A stretch of DNA of 33,020 nt from an archaeon (GTDB lineage: Archaea > Thermoproteota > Thermoprotei > Thermofilales > JAPDKD01): positions 1 to 33,020 of the forward strand of contig JAPDKD010000036.1 of assembly GCA_029258735.1 (NCBI GenBank), read 5' to 3'. The translations under genes were made by a program, and so were the position numbers. Shown piece after piece: positions 5,791-14,335 of the stretch; the first letter of the stretch is position 1, and each line of letters opens with the position of its first letter. The notes beneath the pieces are model-generated. The model had not been told where the DNA came from. It saw only the letters and a list, made by a program, of their open reading frames with translations, and made no database searches.

Positions 5791-7242
5791 ATGCCGCATG
5801 TACCATTAAAACGTATAGATAAATACGTTTGGGAAATACCCCAAAACTTCAAGCCTGGAATGCGTGTACCAGCGCGGGTATTCGCCGATGAGGTTCTCCT
5901 AAAGAAGATGCAAACAGACCTAACATTGGAGCAAGTAGCTAACGTGGCCCATCTCCCAGGAATTTATAAGTACTCCATCGTCCTGCCAGACGGACACCAA
6001 GGCTACGGTTTCCCCATAGGAGGAGTCGCGGCCTTTGATGCTGAAAATGGCGTTCTAAGCCCAGGAGGAGTAGGGTACGACATAAACTGTGGCGTCCGAG
6101 TATTAAGAACAAACCTAACAATAGATGACGTCAAACCCAAGCTCTCCGTGCTCATCGAAACTCTATTCAGGTTCGTTCCCTCAGGTCTGGGCTCCTCTTC
6201 TAAACTAAGGCTCTCCAACTCGGAGCTGAACAAGGTGCTAGAAGAGGGCGTTCAATGGGCGGTTAGACAGGGCTATGGATGGAGTGAAGATCCAAACTTC
6301 ATTGAAGAGGGAGGTGCAATGGAAGGAGCAGACGCCAGCAAAGTCTCGGCACGAGCAAAAAACAGGGGAAGAAATCAGCTCGGAACCCTAGGCAGCGGCA
6401 ACCACTTCCTTGAAGTACAATATGTAGACAAAATATACGACCCACAAACTGCTAAAGTACTCGGAATAGAGCACGAAGGACAAATCACCGTTATGATACA
6501 CACCGGAAGCAGAGGACTAGGACACCAAGTATGCAGCGACTACCTAAAGATAATGGAAATAGCAATGCGCCGCTACGGGATAAGAGTACCAGACAGGGAG
6601 CTCGTATGCATACCTGCAAACAGCAAAGAGGCAGGCGACTACTTTGCAGCTATGAAAGCAGCCGCCAACTTCGCGTGGACAAACAGGCAGCTTATCACGC
6701 ACTGGACTAGAGTTGCCTTTGAACGAGTATTCCAAACATCCGCCGACAACTTAGACATGCACATAATCTACGACGTAGCTCACAACATAGCTAAGCTTGA
6801 GGAACACGAAGTCAACGGCAAAAAAGTAAAAGTATACGTTCACCGGAAAGGAGCAACAAGAGCCTTTCCACCTGATCACCCAGTAGTACCAGCAAAATAT
6901 AAAGCCATTGGACAGCCAGTTCTCATACCAGGCTCCATGGGAACTGCAAGCTACATACTAGTTGGAACACACACATCCATGCGCATCACATTCGGCTCGG
7001 CCCCTCACGGAGCGGGACGAATGCTAAGTAGGGCAAAAGCAATTAGAGAATACAGGGGTAGCGCCGTGAAAAGCGCCCTAGAACGACAAGGCATTCTCAT
7101 AAGAGCGGCCAGCCTAAGAGTAGTCGCGGAAGAAGCTCCCGGCGCCTATAAAGATGTGGACAGAGTGGCCGACGTAGCTCACGGAGTAGGGATAGCAAGG
7201 AAGATAGTTAGACTTCGCCCACTGGCGGTAGCTAAAGGCTAG
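5791..7242 (+). CDS. rtcB: tRNA-splicing ligase RtcB
   Basis: A 483-residue 3'-phosphate/5'-hydroxyl RNA ligase that joins tRNA exons after endonuclease cleavage using GTP and Mn2+. The metal-binding Cys is C100 in GYDINCGVR, and the guanylated His is H406 in PHGAGR. GSGNHFLEVQ, HTGSRGLGHQ and the C-terminal RVVAEEAPGAYKDVD segment are all present, and the length matches archaeal RtcB. The ATG at 5791 is preferred to an in-frame GTG at 5782 because GTGA there serves as ribosome-binding site. With the tRNA and cbf5 introns and archease nearby, this is the expected exon-joining enzyme. Confidence 0.97.
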   Translation: MPHVPLKRIDKYVWEIPQNFKPGMRVPARVFADEVLLKKMQTDLTLEQVANVAHLPGIYKYSIVLPDGHQGYGFPIGGVAAFDAENGVLSPGGVGYDINCGVRVLRTNLTIDDVKPKLSVLIETLFRFVPSGLGSSSKLRLSNSELNKVLEEGVQWAVRQGYGWSEDPNFIEEGGAMEGADASKVSARAKNRGRNQLGTLGSGNHFLEVQYVDKIYDPQTAKVLGIEHEGQITVMIHTGSRGLGHQVCSDYLKIMEIAMRRYGIRVPDRELVCIPANSKEAGDYFAAMKAAANFAWTNRQLITHWTRVAFERVFQTSADNLDMHIIYDVAHNIAKLEEHEVNGKKVKVYVHRKGATRAFPPDHPVVPAKYKAIGQPVLIPGSMGTASYILVGTHTSMRITFGSAPHGAGRMLSRAKAIREYRGSAVKSALERQGILIRAASLRVVAEEAPGAYKDVDRVADVAHGVGIARKIVRLRPLAVAKG

Positions 7243-7253
7243 ATTGAAATAAC

Positions 7254-7259
7254 TTTTTT
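7254..7259 (+). terminator. T-run after rtcB
   Basis: Six consecutive T residues 12 nt after the rtcB stop codon fit a simple archaeal oligo-T terminator. The following AT-rich stretch also carries the start region of rps7. Confidence 0.45.
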
Positions 7260-7293
7260 ATATTTAGTTTCTTTCTCATGTTAGGTGTCTGAA

Positions 7294-7917
7294 ATGTCTG
7301 AGAATCAGCAAGAAGAAGTAGAAGTAAAACCCGTACTCACAACGTTAGACGGCAAAGAGATCAAGCTATGGGGGAGATGGTCACTATCAGAAGTGGAAGT
7401 TAGAGATCCAGGGCTAAGAAAGTACATCAGCCTTAAGCCAGTCCTGCTGCCGCACACTGAAGGGAGACATGAAAAGAGGCGGTTTGCCAAGTCCAAGGTC
7501 CCTATAGTTGAAAGGCTAATAAACCAGATGATGAGGCCCGGTAAAAACGCGGGCAAGAAAATGCTCGCGATGAATATAGTGAAAAGAGCCTTCGAAATAA
7601 TCGAGCTCAGAACAGGCAAAAACCCCGTCCAGGTTCTCGTGTGGGCTATTGAAAACGCTTCCCCAAGGGAAGAAACCACTAGAATAGCCTTCGGCGGGAT
7701 CCTATACCACGTATCAGTCGACGTAGCTCCACAGAGACGAGTAGATCTGGCGCTACGCTTCATCTCCGAGGGCGCGAGAAACTGCTCCTTCAACAATCCT
7801 AAGACCATAGAGGAATGCTTGGCTGATGAAATAATAGCTGCCGCATATGGAGAGCCTACAAGCTACGCTATTAAAAGAAAGGAGGAAATAGAAAGAATAG
7901 CCTACGCAGCAAGATAA
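7294..7917 (+). CDS. rps7: 30S ribosomal protein S7
   Basis: A 207-residue archaeal S7, the primary assembly protein of the small-subunit head. An acidic N-terminal extension (about 1-20) precedes the family core: [51 protein letters not shown], and [16 protein letters not shown]. The ATG at 7294 is preferred over a GTG at 7285 because AGGTG (7283-7287) is a good ribosome-binding site for the ATG. It is apart from EF-1alpha/rps10, with which it is linked in many archaea. Confidence 0.95.
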   Translation: MSENQQEEVEVKPVLTTLDGKEIKLWGRWSLSEVEVRDPGLRKYISLKPVLLPHTEGRHEKRRFAKSKVPIVERLINQMMRPGKNAGKKMLAMNIVKRAFEIIELRTGKNPVQVLVWAIENASPREETTRIAFGGILYHVSVDVAPQRRVDLALRFISEGARNCSFNNPKTIEECLADEIIAAAYGEPTSYAIKRKEEIERIAYAAR

Positions 7918-7977
7918 AACTAAACGACACTCTCTTTTACTTCTCTCACGTAATATTCATTGCTACGGTGAATGCTA

Positions 7978-8961
7978 ATGGGCATTGAGTTATGGACAGA
8001 AAAGTATAGGCCAAGAACACTGGATGAAATCGTTAATCAAGAGGAAATCGTATCAAGGCTTAAAGAATTCGTAAAAGAGAAAAACGTTCCTCACCTCCTG
8101 TTCGTGGGCCCGCCTGGCACGGGGAAAACTACGGCAGCTCTATGTCTCGCTCATGATTTATATGGAGAGCATTGGAGGGACAACACTCTTGAACTGAACG
8201 CCTCCGACGAGAGAGGAATAGACGTTATACGAACGAGGATAAAGGATTACGCTAGAACAATACCTCTCGGCGAAGTACCATTCAAACTTATAATTCTAGA
8301 TGAAGCCGACAACATGACCAGCGACGCCCAGCAAGCCCTAAGACGAACAATGGAGCTATTCTCGAGGTCAACCCGATTTATATTAATAGCGAACTACGCA
8401 TCCAAGATAATAGAGCCAATACAGTCCAGATGCGCAGTATTCCGCTTCCAGCCCCTTCCAAAAGAAGCAGCAAAAGATAGGTTGAGATACATAGCGCAGA
8501 ACGAGGGAGTAAAGGTAACCGAGGAAGCTCTCGAAGCCATATGGGTTGAAAGCGAGGGAGACCTTAGAAAAGCCATAAATATTCTGCAGGCCGCTGCAGC
8601 GCTGCGAAAAGAGGTCACCGAAGAAGTAGTTTACGAAGTACTGGGCAAGATATCCCCCAAAGAAGTAAGAGAAATAATCAAGCTAGCAATAGCTGGGAAA
8701 TTCCTAGAAGCCAGGGACAGGCTAAGAAGCTACATGTACTCCTACGGTCTCTCAGTAGTAGACGTCCTCAAAATGATGCACAAAGAACTACTCTCAGCTA
8801 AGCTTGACCTAAACATAGACGAATATACAAGAGCGGAGCTACTAGACCTAATAGGCGAAATAAACTTCAGGCTAGTCGAAGGCTCGGACGACGAGATACA
8901 GCTCAACGCGCTCCTAGCCAAGTTTGCCTTAATAGGATCTAAATCAAGGAGGACAGCATGA
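7978..8961 (+). CDS. rfcS: Replication factor C small subunit
   Basis: A 327-residue AAA+ clamp-loader subunit that opens and loads PCNA onto primed DNA. RFC box WTEKYRPRTLDEI at the N-terminus, Walker A GPPGTGKTT (44-52), Walker B LIILDEADNM (D108/E109), and the SRC motif IQSRCAVF (arginine finger) are intact. The ATG at 7978 fits GGTG at 7967-7970; another in-frame ATG at 7972 is too close to it. The stop overlaps the rfcL start by 4 nt (ATGA), so the two subunits are translationally coupled. Confidence 0.96.
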   Translation: MGIELWTEKYRPRTLDEIVNQEEIVSRLKEFVKEKNVPHLLFVGPPGTGKTTAALCLAHDLYGEHWRDNTLELNASDERGIDVIRTRIKDYARTIPLGEVPFKLIILDEADNMTSDAQQALRRTMELFSRSTRFILIANYASKIIEPIQSRCAVFRFQPLPKEAAKDRLRYIAQNEGVKVTEEALEAIWVESEGDLRKAINILQAAAALRKEVTEEVVYEVLGKISPKEVREIIKLAIAGKFLEARDRLRSYMYSYGLSVVDVLKMMHKELLSAKLDLNIDEYTRAELLDLIGEINFRLVEGSDDEIQLNALLAKFALIGSKSRRTA

Positions 8962-10187
8962 GCGCTCGTATTCCCTGGGTTGAAAAATATAGGCCGAAAA
9001 GGATAGCAGACGTAGCTGGTAATGATAAGGCAAAAAAGGCCTTCATAGCGTGGCTAAACTCCTGGGTGAGAGGAAGACCCTCCAAAAAGGCCGCGCTCCT
9101 TTATGGTCCGCCTGGTACGGGCAAAACCAGCATAGCTCACGCGGCGGCAATAGAATACAACTTAGATCTCGTTGAAGCCAACGCCAGCGACGTCAGAACC
9201 TCACAAGCTTTGAGAACAAAAATTTTTAGGGCAGCAAGTGAACAGAGCCTCTTCGGAAAACGGGGGCGTTTGATACTTCTAGACGAAATAGATGGAATAA
9301 GCCCGAGAGAAGACCGAGGAGGCCTAGAAGTAGTTAAAGGGTTAATAAACATTTCTAGACACCCAGTCGTATTAACGGCAAATAATCCCTGGGATCCGAG
9401 GCTAAGAAGCCTACGAGAACTTTGCGAAATGATAGAGTTCAGAAAGCTTGGGAAGCGAGACATAATCAGAGTATTGAAAAGTATATGTGAAAAGGAGGGA
9501 ATAGAATGTCCCTACGAAGTGCTCGACTATATAGCTAGGAGGGCAAAAGGAGACCTAAGAGCAGCCATAAACGATTTGCAATCCATAGCTGAGGGTAAAA
9601 CGCGCATAACGCTTCATGACCTCGAAATATTAGGCTATAGAGCTGAACAGGCCGACATGTTCACAATTGTAAGATATATTCTAACTGCTAGAACACCTCT
9701 TCAAGCCCGCGGAGTACTTTCATATCCTTCTCTAGACTACGAAATGCTCATTCAATGGCTAAACGAAAACATACCATACCAATACTCTCCGAGCCTAGTT
9801 GCTATCGCAGACGCGTATGACGCGTTATCGAGAGCCGACGTATTTCTTGGAAGAATGAAAAGAAGACAACAATGGTCCTTACTAACATACGTTCTGGATC
9901 TCATTACAGTTGGAGTGGCTAGTGCGCGAGAAAAACCTCCCTTCAAGTTTGTAAAATACAGTTTCCCCCAAAAACTAAGAATATTAGCAGCTACAAAATA
10001 CAAAAGAGAAGCAGCTCAACGGGTCCTCAAGCAAATAGCTAAAAACACTCACATGTCAACCCGTAAAGTTCGCCTCGAACTGCTTCCATTCCTCAAAATA
10101 ATAGACGAATCGAACCCAGAAATGATGAGAAAAATACTTAAAAGCCTAGATATAAGCAAAAAAAGCTTCGAGGCAATACTTAGTTAA
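8958..10187 (+). CDS. rfcL: Replication factor C large subunit
   Basis: A 409-residue AAA+ protein, the single large subunit of the archaeal RFC complex. The N-terminus has WVEKYRPKRIADVAG, Walker A GPPGTGKTS (50-58) and Walker B LILLDEIDGI (D109/E110). The sequence lacks the SRC arginine finger, as in other large subunits. Archaeal RfcL proteins often end in a PCNA-interacting motif of the QxxLxxFF kind. None is visible here: the protein ends with KKSFEAILS. It overlaps rfcS by 4 nt. Confidence 0.95.
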   Translation: MSARIPWVEKYRPKRIADVAGNDKAKKAFIAWLNSWVRGRPSKKAALLYGPPGTGKTSIAHAAAIEYNLDLVEANASDVRTSQALRTKIFRAASEQSLFGKRGRLILLDEIDGISPREDRGGLEVVKGLINISRHPVVLTANNPWDPRLRSLRELCEMIEFRKLGKRDIIRVLKSICEKEGIECPYEVLDYIARRAKGDLRAAINDLQSIAEGKTRITLHDLEILGYRAEQADMFTIVRYILTARTPLQARGVLSYPSLDYEMLIQWLNENIPYQYSPSLVAIADAYDALSRADVFLGRMKRRQQWSLLTYVLDLITVGVASAREKPPFKFVKYSFPQKLRILAATKYKREAAQRVLKQIAKNTHMSTRKVRLELLPFLKIIDESNPEMMRKILKSLDISKKSFEAILS

Positions 10188-10203
10188 CCCTACTCTTTCT
10201 GCT

Positions 10204-11421
10204 TCACTTTCGCTTCCTTAACAGTTTTTCCTCAACGCGCTTAATAATCTCATCTCTAAGTTTTCTAAGCGGTACTCCTTGCAGAGTAATCTTTGTAGTT
10301 CTCCCCCTACCCTTAGTGGAAGGTTCTGTCGAAATTATACCCATAATACTTAGTCGTTGAATATACTCCCAAAATGTGGTGTGGGCTCTGGGCTTAGTAC
10401 CATATTCTTCGCATATTTCCCTATAATGTCCTTCAACCATGCCTGTAGAAACCCACCTAACGTATTTCTGTGCGCTTAGAAGCTCAACTAGGGCTAGCAA
10501 GAATAGCAGCTCGTGCAGGTCTAGGTAGTCTAGAAGGCTTACGGGGAAAGGCATAATAAGGCTAAACGCCTCATTTACATCTTCTATGCTTATAGCTCCT
10601 CTACCCTGCCTTTCAGCTCTTCTGCCAGCTATGAGGAGTATTTCTAAGGCTATTCGAGCATCGCCAGGCCCCATCTTGTCATGTCCCACTAAGTCGCCGA
10701 TTGTTGCAACTATCTCGTCACTTATAGCAGATTCATAAATGGCGCCCTCCTCAACACGCCCCCATATGATATCCTCAATCTCCCTCTTAGTGTAGGGTTC
10801 AAATCGAATTACGTGGTGAGCTAAAGTACTCCTAATTGATCCATCAAGGGAGCGTATCGAAAATGGGTCTCTCAGTATCATTATCAATGATATACGGTAT
10901 TTAGTAGTATAGCCTGCCTCGCCTAAACGTGTTAAATCATATAATATGTTTTCTTTCTTATCGAAACGTGCAATGTAATCAAGTTCGTCGAGAACAAGTA
11001 TAAGATATTTATCATTATCCTCAAGATACTGCAGTATAAGGCGCAAAACATCATCCTTAGAGAGCCCCTTATCCGGTATGGTCAACCCTATGTTTCTCGC
11101 TAAGAACCTATAGATGGCAAAAGTCGTTCGGTGAATAAAGCAATTTGTGTAAACGAACTCAAACTTCAGGGTTCTCTTTATTCTACGCGCTTTTAAAGCT
11201 TCTCCAAACTTATTGGCGATCATCGTCTTGCCAGTACCGGGAGGTCCTATCATAAGAACCCTTACAGGCACAACGCCAGGCCTAAGCACAAAGGGTCGCA
11301 TAGCCTGAAAAAGCTGGGCAAAATGTTCTTTCCTATGTGGAACACGCCGCGGTATATACTCCGGAAAAAGCTTCGTTTCATCTCTAAATATTCTTGAAGG
11401 ACTATGAACGCTTCCTACCAC
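10204..11421 (-). CDS. cdc6: Orc1/Cdc6 replication initiator
   Basis: A 405-residue archaeal origin-recognition protein. The N-terminus FRDETKLFPEYIPRRVPHR is the family signature, Walker A is GPPGTGKT (59-66), and Walker B is LILVLDELDYI (D145/E146). A lid/sensor-2 region follows (GDARIALEILLIAGRRAE), and about residues 310-400 form the DNA-binding winged helix. The start is a GTG at 11421, with an in-frame stop 27 nt upstream and no better codon between. It converges on rfcL with a 16-nt gap, so replication genes form a cluster. It may sit near an origin; see the palindrome upstream. Confidence 0.93.
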   Translation of the reverse strand: MVGSVHSPSRIFRDETKLFPEYIPRRVPHRKEHFAQLFQAMRPFVLRPGVVPVRVLMIGPPGTGKTMIANKFGEALKARRIKRTLKFEFVYTNCFIHRTTFAIYRFLARNIGLTIPDKGLSKDDVLRLILQYLEDNDKYLILVLDELDYIARFDKKENILYDLTRLGEAGYTTKYRISLIMILRDPFSIRSLDGSIRSTLAHHVIRFEPYTKREIEDIIWGRVEEGAIYESAISDEIVATIGDLVGHDKMGPGDARIALEILLIAGRRAERQGRGAISIEDVNEAFSLIMPFPVSLLDYLDLHELLFLLALVELLSAQKYVRWVSTGMVEGHYREICEEYGTKPRAHTTFWEYIQRLSIMGIISTEPSTKGRGRTTKITLQGVPLRKLRDEIIKRVEEKLLRKRK

Positions 11422-11447
11422 GTATTCATCGGTCAGAGTCCATCACA

Positions 11448-11455
11448 CCCCGGGG
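11448..11455. repeat. GC-rich palindrome upstream of cdc6
   Basis: CCCCGGGG stands out in the 125-bp AT-rich spacer between the THUMP gene and cdc6, with flanks cacaCCCCGGGGgagaa. Origin recognition boxes near archaeal orc1/cdc6 genes contain a G-run beside an inverted repeat, but I see only one such element and no clear match to the full box. Confidence 0.3.
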
Positions 11456-11546
11456 GAGAACCTTACTAATATTATAGTGGCACTCTTTCTTAAGCCTTGT
11501 TTTCGACGATGCGACATACCAAATAATCGAAAGACGTCTTAGAACT

Positions 11547-12047
11547 TTATGGTTTAAATACTAGCGCTATACCAGCCAAATCGCCGACTATCTCAACGCT
11601 GGCAACGCAATCTTGCTTTCTACGCCTATATAAATTAGAAATTATCCTCCAAAGCTTATCACTATTAAGATTAGAAAGCCTAACGTGAACCTCAATTTTC
11701 TTACACTCAGTAGCCCTTAAATGCTCGGCTAGGAGCTTTGCCAGCTCTTCTTCTTTACACCTAAATTTTATCCAATAAAGTAGCGGTCTATAACTGGCAA
11801 TTCCCCTTATAGGGTAACAGGTAAAAAGCATTCTAACCAGCTTAAGTGGAGGAAGAGAAGTCTCAAGTATAAGGAGTCCTTTAAGCCCCAGGTCTAAAAC
11901 CCTAACATTTGGATCGTGGGGGAAAATCGCATCTTCAAGGTCGCGTGCAATTCTTTTCTCGCTTCCAACTTTTATGGTAACAATAACTATGTTCTTGCCT
12001 TTCTGTATTCTCTCTGCCACTCCAAGTATTTTTTTAGTGCCCCCCAT
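11547..12047 (-). CDS. Tan1-like THUMP-domain RNA-binding protein
   Basis: A 166-residue protein. The body (about 20-166) follows the archaeal Tan1 pattern: a ferredoxin-like start (NIVIVTIKVGSEKRIARDLEDA), GLLILETSLPPLKLVRML, and a THUMP-type end (VASVEIVGDLAGIALVF). In yeast Tan1 helps acetylate C12 of serine and leucine tRNAs. Here a tRNA-modification role is inferred from the fold. It is last in an operon with the racemase and acyltransferase, overlapping the racemase end by 61 nt if it starts at ATG 12047. A GTG at 12020 is also possible. No catalytic motif is visible, so it is likely a tRNA-binding partner. Confidence 0.7.
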   Translation of the reverse strand: MGGTKKILGVAERIQKGKNIVIVTIKVGSEKRIARDLEDAIFPHDPNVRVLDLGLKGLLILETSLPPLKLVRMLFTCYPIRGIASYRPLLYWIKFRCKEEELAKLLAEHLRATECKKIEVHVRLSNLNSDKLWRIISNLYRRRKQDCVASVEIVGDLAGIALVFKP

Positions 12048-13105
12048 TTCACCTCGACACCTATGCCAGACTTATTAGGAACGTCAATGTAACCATTTCT
12101 CTGAACCCATAGAGGCTCAACAATATCTTCTTTCCAATACCTACTGCTAGCAGAAATATCGTTAGGATAAGAAACCCCTGGCAGCGACGCTAAAGCCACT
12201 AAGTGTCCACGGCCTATGCCTGTCTCCAACATCCCCCCAATCCAAAAACCAAGCCCAACATCGACAGCAAACCTGTAGATAGCTAACCCCTCAGTATATC
12301 CTCCAACTCTTCCAGGCTTAAGATTCACAACTTCAACTGCACCAAGCTTATAGGCCGTCTTTAAAGCATTTAAACTAGTAATGCTTTCATCCAAACATAT
12401 AGGAGTTCGAAGCTTTCTCGATAAAATAGCGTGTCCGTTTAGGTCGTCGTGCTCGAAAGGTTGTTCAAGCATCAACAGATCAAACTCGTCAAGTTTAAGC
12501 AGAGTCTTTAAGTCGCGCAGCCTATACGCGGCATTAGCGTCTACCTGCAAAGGTACGTCAGGATATTCCCTTCGAACCCTCGATAAAACGTCAACATCCC
12601 ATCCAGGCTCGATCTTTAGCTTAATCCTTAAGTATCCTTCATCTAGTCTAGTCCCTATAATTTTCAAAAGTTCGCTTACAGAGCCAGCAATTCCTATACT
12701 AACTCCAGACTCTATCCTGCTCCTTACACCCCCTATAAAGCGGCTTAACGGCTGGGAAGCAAGCCTCGCCTCCAAATCCCAGACAGCCATCTCCAAAGCC
12801 GCCTTAGCCATATTATGTCCCTTAACGCGGGACATAACCGCCCAAACATTGTTTTTCGAGATGTCCTCACAGTCGAGAACGTTTTTAATCAAAAACTTGT
12901 CAAGAACATAAAGAGCTGTCTCATAGGTCTCGTAGCTATACCACGGGCCTTCCCCAGCTACAACTTCTCCCCACCCCTCTTCGCCACCCCTCTCAATAAC
13001 CCTAACAAGTATAACATGGCGCGAAGAAGTGACCCCAAAGCTAGTTCTAAAAGGACGTGCCAAAGGCATTTGAACGCCATAAAGCTCTATCTTCTCTATT
13101 TCCAA
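11987..13105 (-). CDS. Enolase-superfamily enzyme: N-acylamino-acid racemase / OSB-synthase-like
   Basis: A 372-residue protein with an N-terminal capping domain and TIM barrel of the muconate-lactonising-enzyme subgroup. Catalytic Lys pair KLK (K162/K164), metal ligands D189 (VDANAAY), E214 (LEQPF) and D239 (CLDES), and the opposite Lys K263 (NLKPGRVGG) are all in place, so a 1,1-proton-transfer or OSB-synthase reaction is expected. The partner gene is a GNAT acyltransferase overlapping by 10 nt. In some Bacillaceae an N-succinylamino-acid racemase and a GNAT succinyltransferase work together to turn D- into L-amino acids, which I favour here. No other menaquinone gene is nearby. The start is TTG at 13105, supported by GGTGAGG just upstream. 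Confidence 0.82.
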   Translation of the reverse strand: MEIEKIELYGVQMPLARPFRTSFGVTSSRHVILVRVIERGGEEGWGEVVAGEGPWYSYETYETALYVLDKFLIKNVLDCEDISKNNVWAVMSRVKGHNMAKAALEMAVWDLEARLASQPLSRFIGGVRSRIESGVSIGIAGSVSELLKIIGTRLDEGYLRIKLKIEPGWDVDVLSRVRREYPDVPLQVDANAAYRLRDLKTLLKLDEFDLLMLEQPFEHDDLNGHAILSRKLRTPICLDESITSLNALKTAYKLGAVEVVNLKPGRVGGYTEGLAIYRFAVDVGLGFWIGGMLETGIGRGHLVALASLPGVSYPNDISASSRYWKEDIVEPLWVQRNGYIDVPNKSGIGVEVKWGALKKYLEWQREYRKART

Positions 13106-13977
13106 GGAACCTCACCACGAAGAATCTTATCAAGAGGCGATTTCCAAAGCACATAGAAATTTCTACGGCAACCATCTACTTTAGCGCTAACAAACTCCAT
13201 AGCTACGTAGCCTCTGGAAAAATACTCTTGAAAAGCGCTTCTAAGCTTCAATTTCCACTCATTAGCCAAATCGAGACTGTACCGCTTCATTTCATTAATA
13301 TCTCCAGGTATCTCAACAAGCAATACTTCACTATCCAAGTCAAGTTTAACTTTTTCAATCCGCCTAATACAGCTGTCGACAACAACGGTTTCAAAAACAG
13401 AATCTGCAATCCCTCGCACATCCTCTAAAGATGGGGGTGAGAGCTCTCCGTTAACCCTTTTTTTCACGCGCTCGCTCTTTATCCACCATTCAACCTTAAA
13501 GCGGTCGCTGATCATGCCTCTATTAATACTATCCCTCATTTCGCCGTAGTAGTTGGGATAGTACCTTCTACACACAACGCCCAACTTCGCAAAGTTAAAC
13601 TTCGCGTTTAACCCCTGAGCGGGGTCATACGTCCACTCAATAAGGTCTAATCCCTGCGCCAGAACAGCCTCCCGCTGAGCCAGCTTCAAAGCAAGAGCTA
13701 TTCCGCGCCCCCTATAGGCGCGCCTGACGCCAACCATGTGCGAATAATGATACAAGCTTCCATTAGGCTTCAACGCTGGAAACCCTAGAACAAAGCCCAC
13801 AATCCTGCCGTTAACCTCGGCAACCCTCAAAACACCTCCATTATCATCAATTGCTTTAAGAAGATGAGCCGGAACAGCCTCAGTGTAATCGTCCATGCCC
13901 CACGCGTCCTTCATAACATCCATTATTTCCCAATATTTAGAAGGATCTTTCACCCGCCTAATAATCCAGCTACTCAT
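13096..13977 (-). CDS. GNAT-family N-acyltransferase
   Basis: A 293-residue protein. The N-terminal half is a GNAT domain with the acyl-CoA pyrophosphate loop RRAYRGRGIALAL (from residue 85) after the strand LYHYSHMVGV; the C-terminal half (about 160-293) is an extra domain with no recognised motif. This build matches a conserved group of GNAT proteins (COG3375 type) often beside MenC-like enzymes. It is the first gene of a three-gene overlapping operon with the racemase-like enzyme and a THUMP protein. A plausible reaction is acylation of an amino acid that the racemase then uses; substrate and acyl donor cannot be read from sequence. A TATA-like stretch (about 14002-14011) 25-35 nt upstream suggests a leaderless start. 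Confidence 0.78.
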   Translation of the reverse strand: MSSWIIRRVKDPSKYWEIMDVMKDAWGMDDYTEAVPAHLLKAIDDNGGVLRVAEVNGRIVGFVLGFPALKPNGSLYHYSHMVGVRRAYRGRGIALALKLAQREAVLAQGLDLIEWTYDPAQGLNAKFNFAKLGVVCRRYYPNYYGEMRDSINRGMISDRFKVEWWIKSERVKKRVNGELSPPSLEDVRGIADSVFETVVVDSCIRRIEKVKLDLDSEVLLVEIPGDINEMKRYSLDLANEWKLKLRSAFQEYFSRGYVAMEFVSAKVDGCRRNFYVLWKSPLDKILRGEVPWK

Positions 13978-14072
13978 GCCAAAAATAGAGAAGGAGTATC
14001 GAATAAATCTTCACTACCTTTCTTCGAAAAATTTACTGTACCAGCATTTAGACTATTTCGAACTCCTCTAAA

Positions 14073-14098
14073 TGCAGTTTTGTGGAAGCAAAACTGTG
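14073..14098. repeat. Perfect hairpin upstream of the hydrogenase operon
   Basis: CAGTTTTG (14075-14082) and CAAAACTG (14089-14096) form a perfect 8-bp inverted repeat around the 6-nt loop TGGAAG; two wobble pairs extend it outward in RNA. It is not followed by a T-run good enough for a terminator on either strand. It could be an operator or part of a small RNA. Confidence 0.5.
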
Positions 14099-14294
14099 CT
14101 TTCTTGTCCTTTCTATTAGCATTATGTAGCAATGTATGAAAAGAGAGGTGAAACAGTATTTTAAGTCGAATTTCTGAGCTATCTACAATCTATATTTTTA
14201 TTTTCGCTATTAGACATTGAATAGCTAGCTTGATTTGATTAAGGTTTCTCCGCGTCTTTTAATTGTACAGAAATGTTTTACAAAAATAAATAAG

Positions 14295-14303
14295 TTATAA
14301 ATA
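14295..14303 (+). promoter_or_regulatory. TATA box of the hydrogenase operon
   Basis: ttataaata, preceded by an A-rich BRE-like stretch (aataaataag), lies 33-41 nt before the ATG at 14336. Transcription would begin about 10 nt before the ATG, and no Shine-Dalgarno is seen, so the first gene is probably (nearly) leaderless while the later genes have strong SD sequences. Confidence 0.65.
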
Positions 14304-14335
14304 CTCCAGAATTTCGGATATGTAAACGAATTGTC

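Larger units (their letters stand above)
13978..14335. other. 358-bp gene-free divergent intergenic region
   Basis: No convincing ORF or RNA gene is seen between the divergent GNAT operon and the hydrogenase operon. It holds a hairpin (14073-14098) in its left half and the hydrogenase promoter at the right end. The remainder is AT-rich and I see no other ordered structure. Confidence 0.7.

Noticed and set aside
12381-12911. 176-codon open frame on the plus strand
   Set aside because: It lies wholly inside the racemase-like gene on the other strand, and its product is Ser/Leu-rich and resembles no family.
11987-13105. Menaquinone-pathway OSB synthase (MenC)
   Set aside because: No other men gene is nearby and the partner is a GNAT acyltransferase; kept only as the alternative.
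13864-14139. 91-codon open frame reaching into the gene-free region
   Set aside because: Starts inside the GNAT gene on the opposite strand, with no ribosome-binding site or recognisable protein features.
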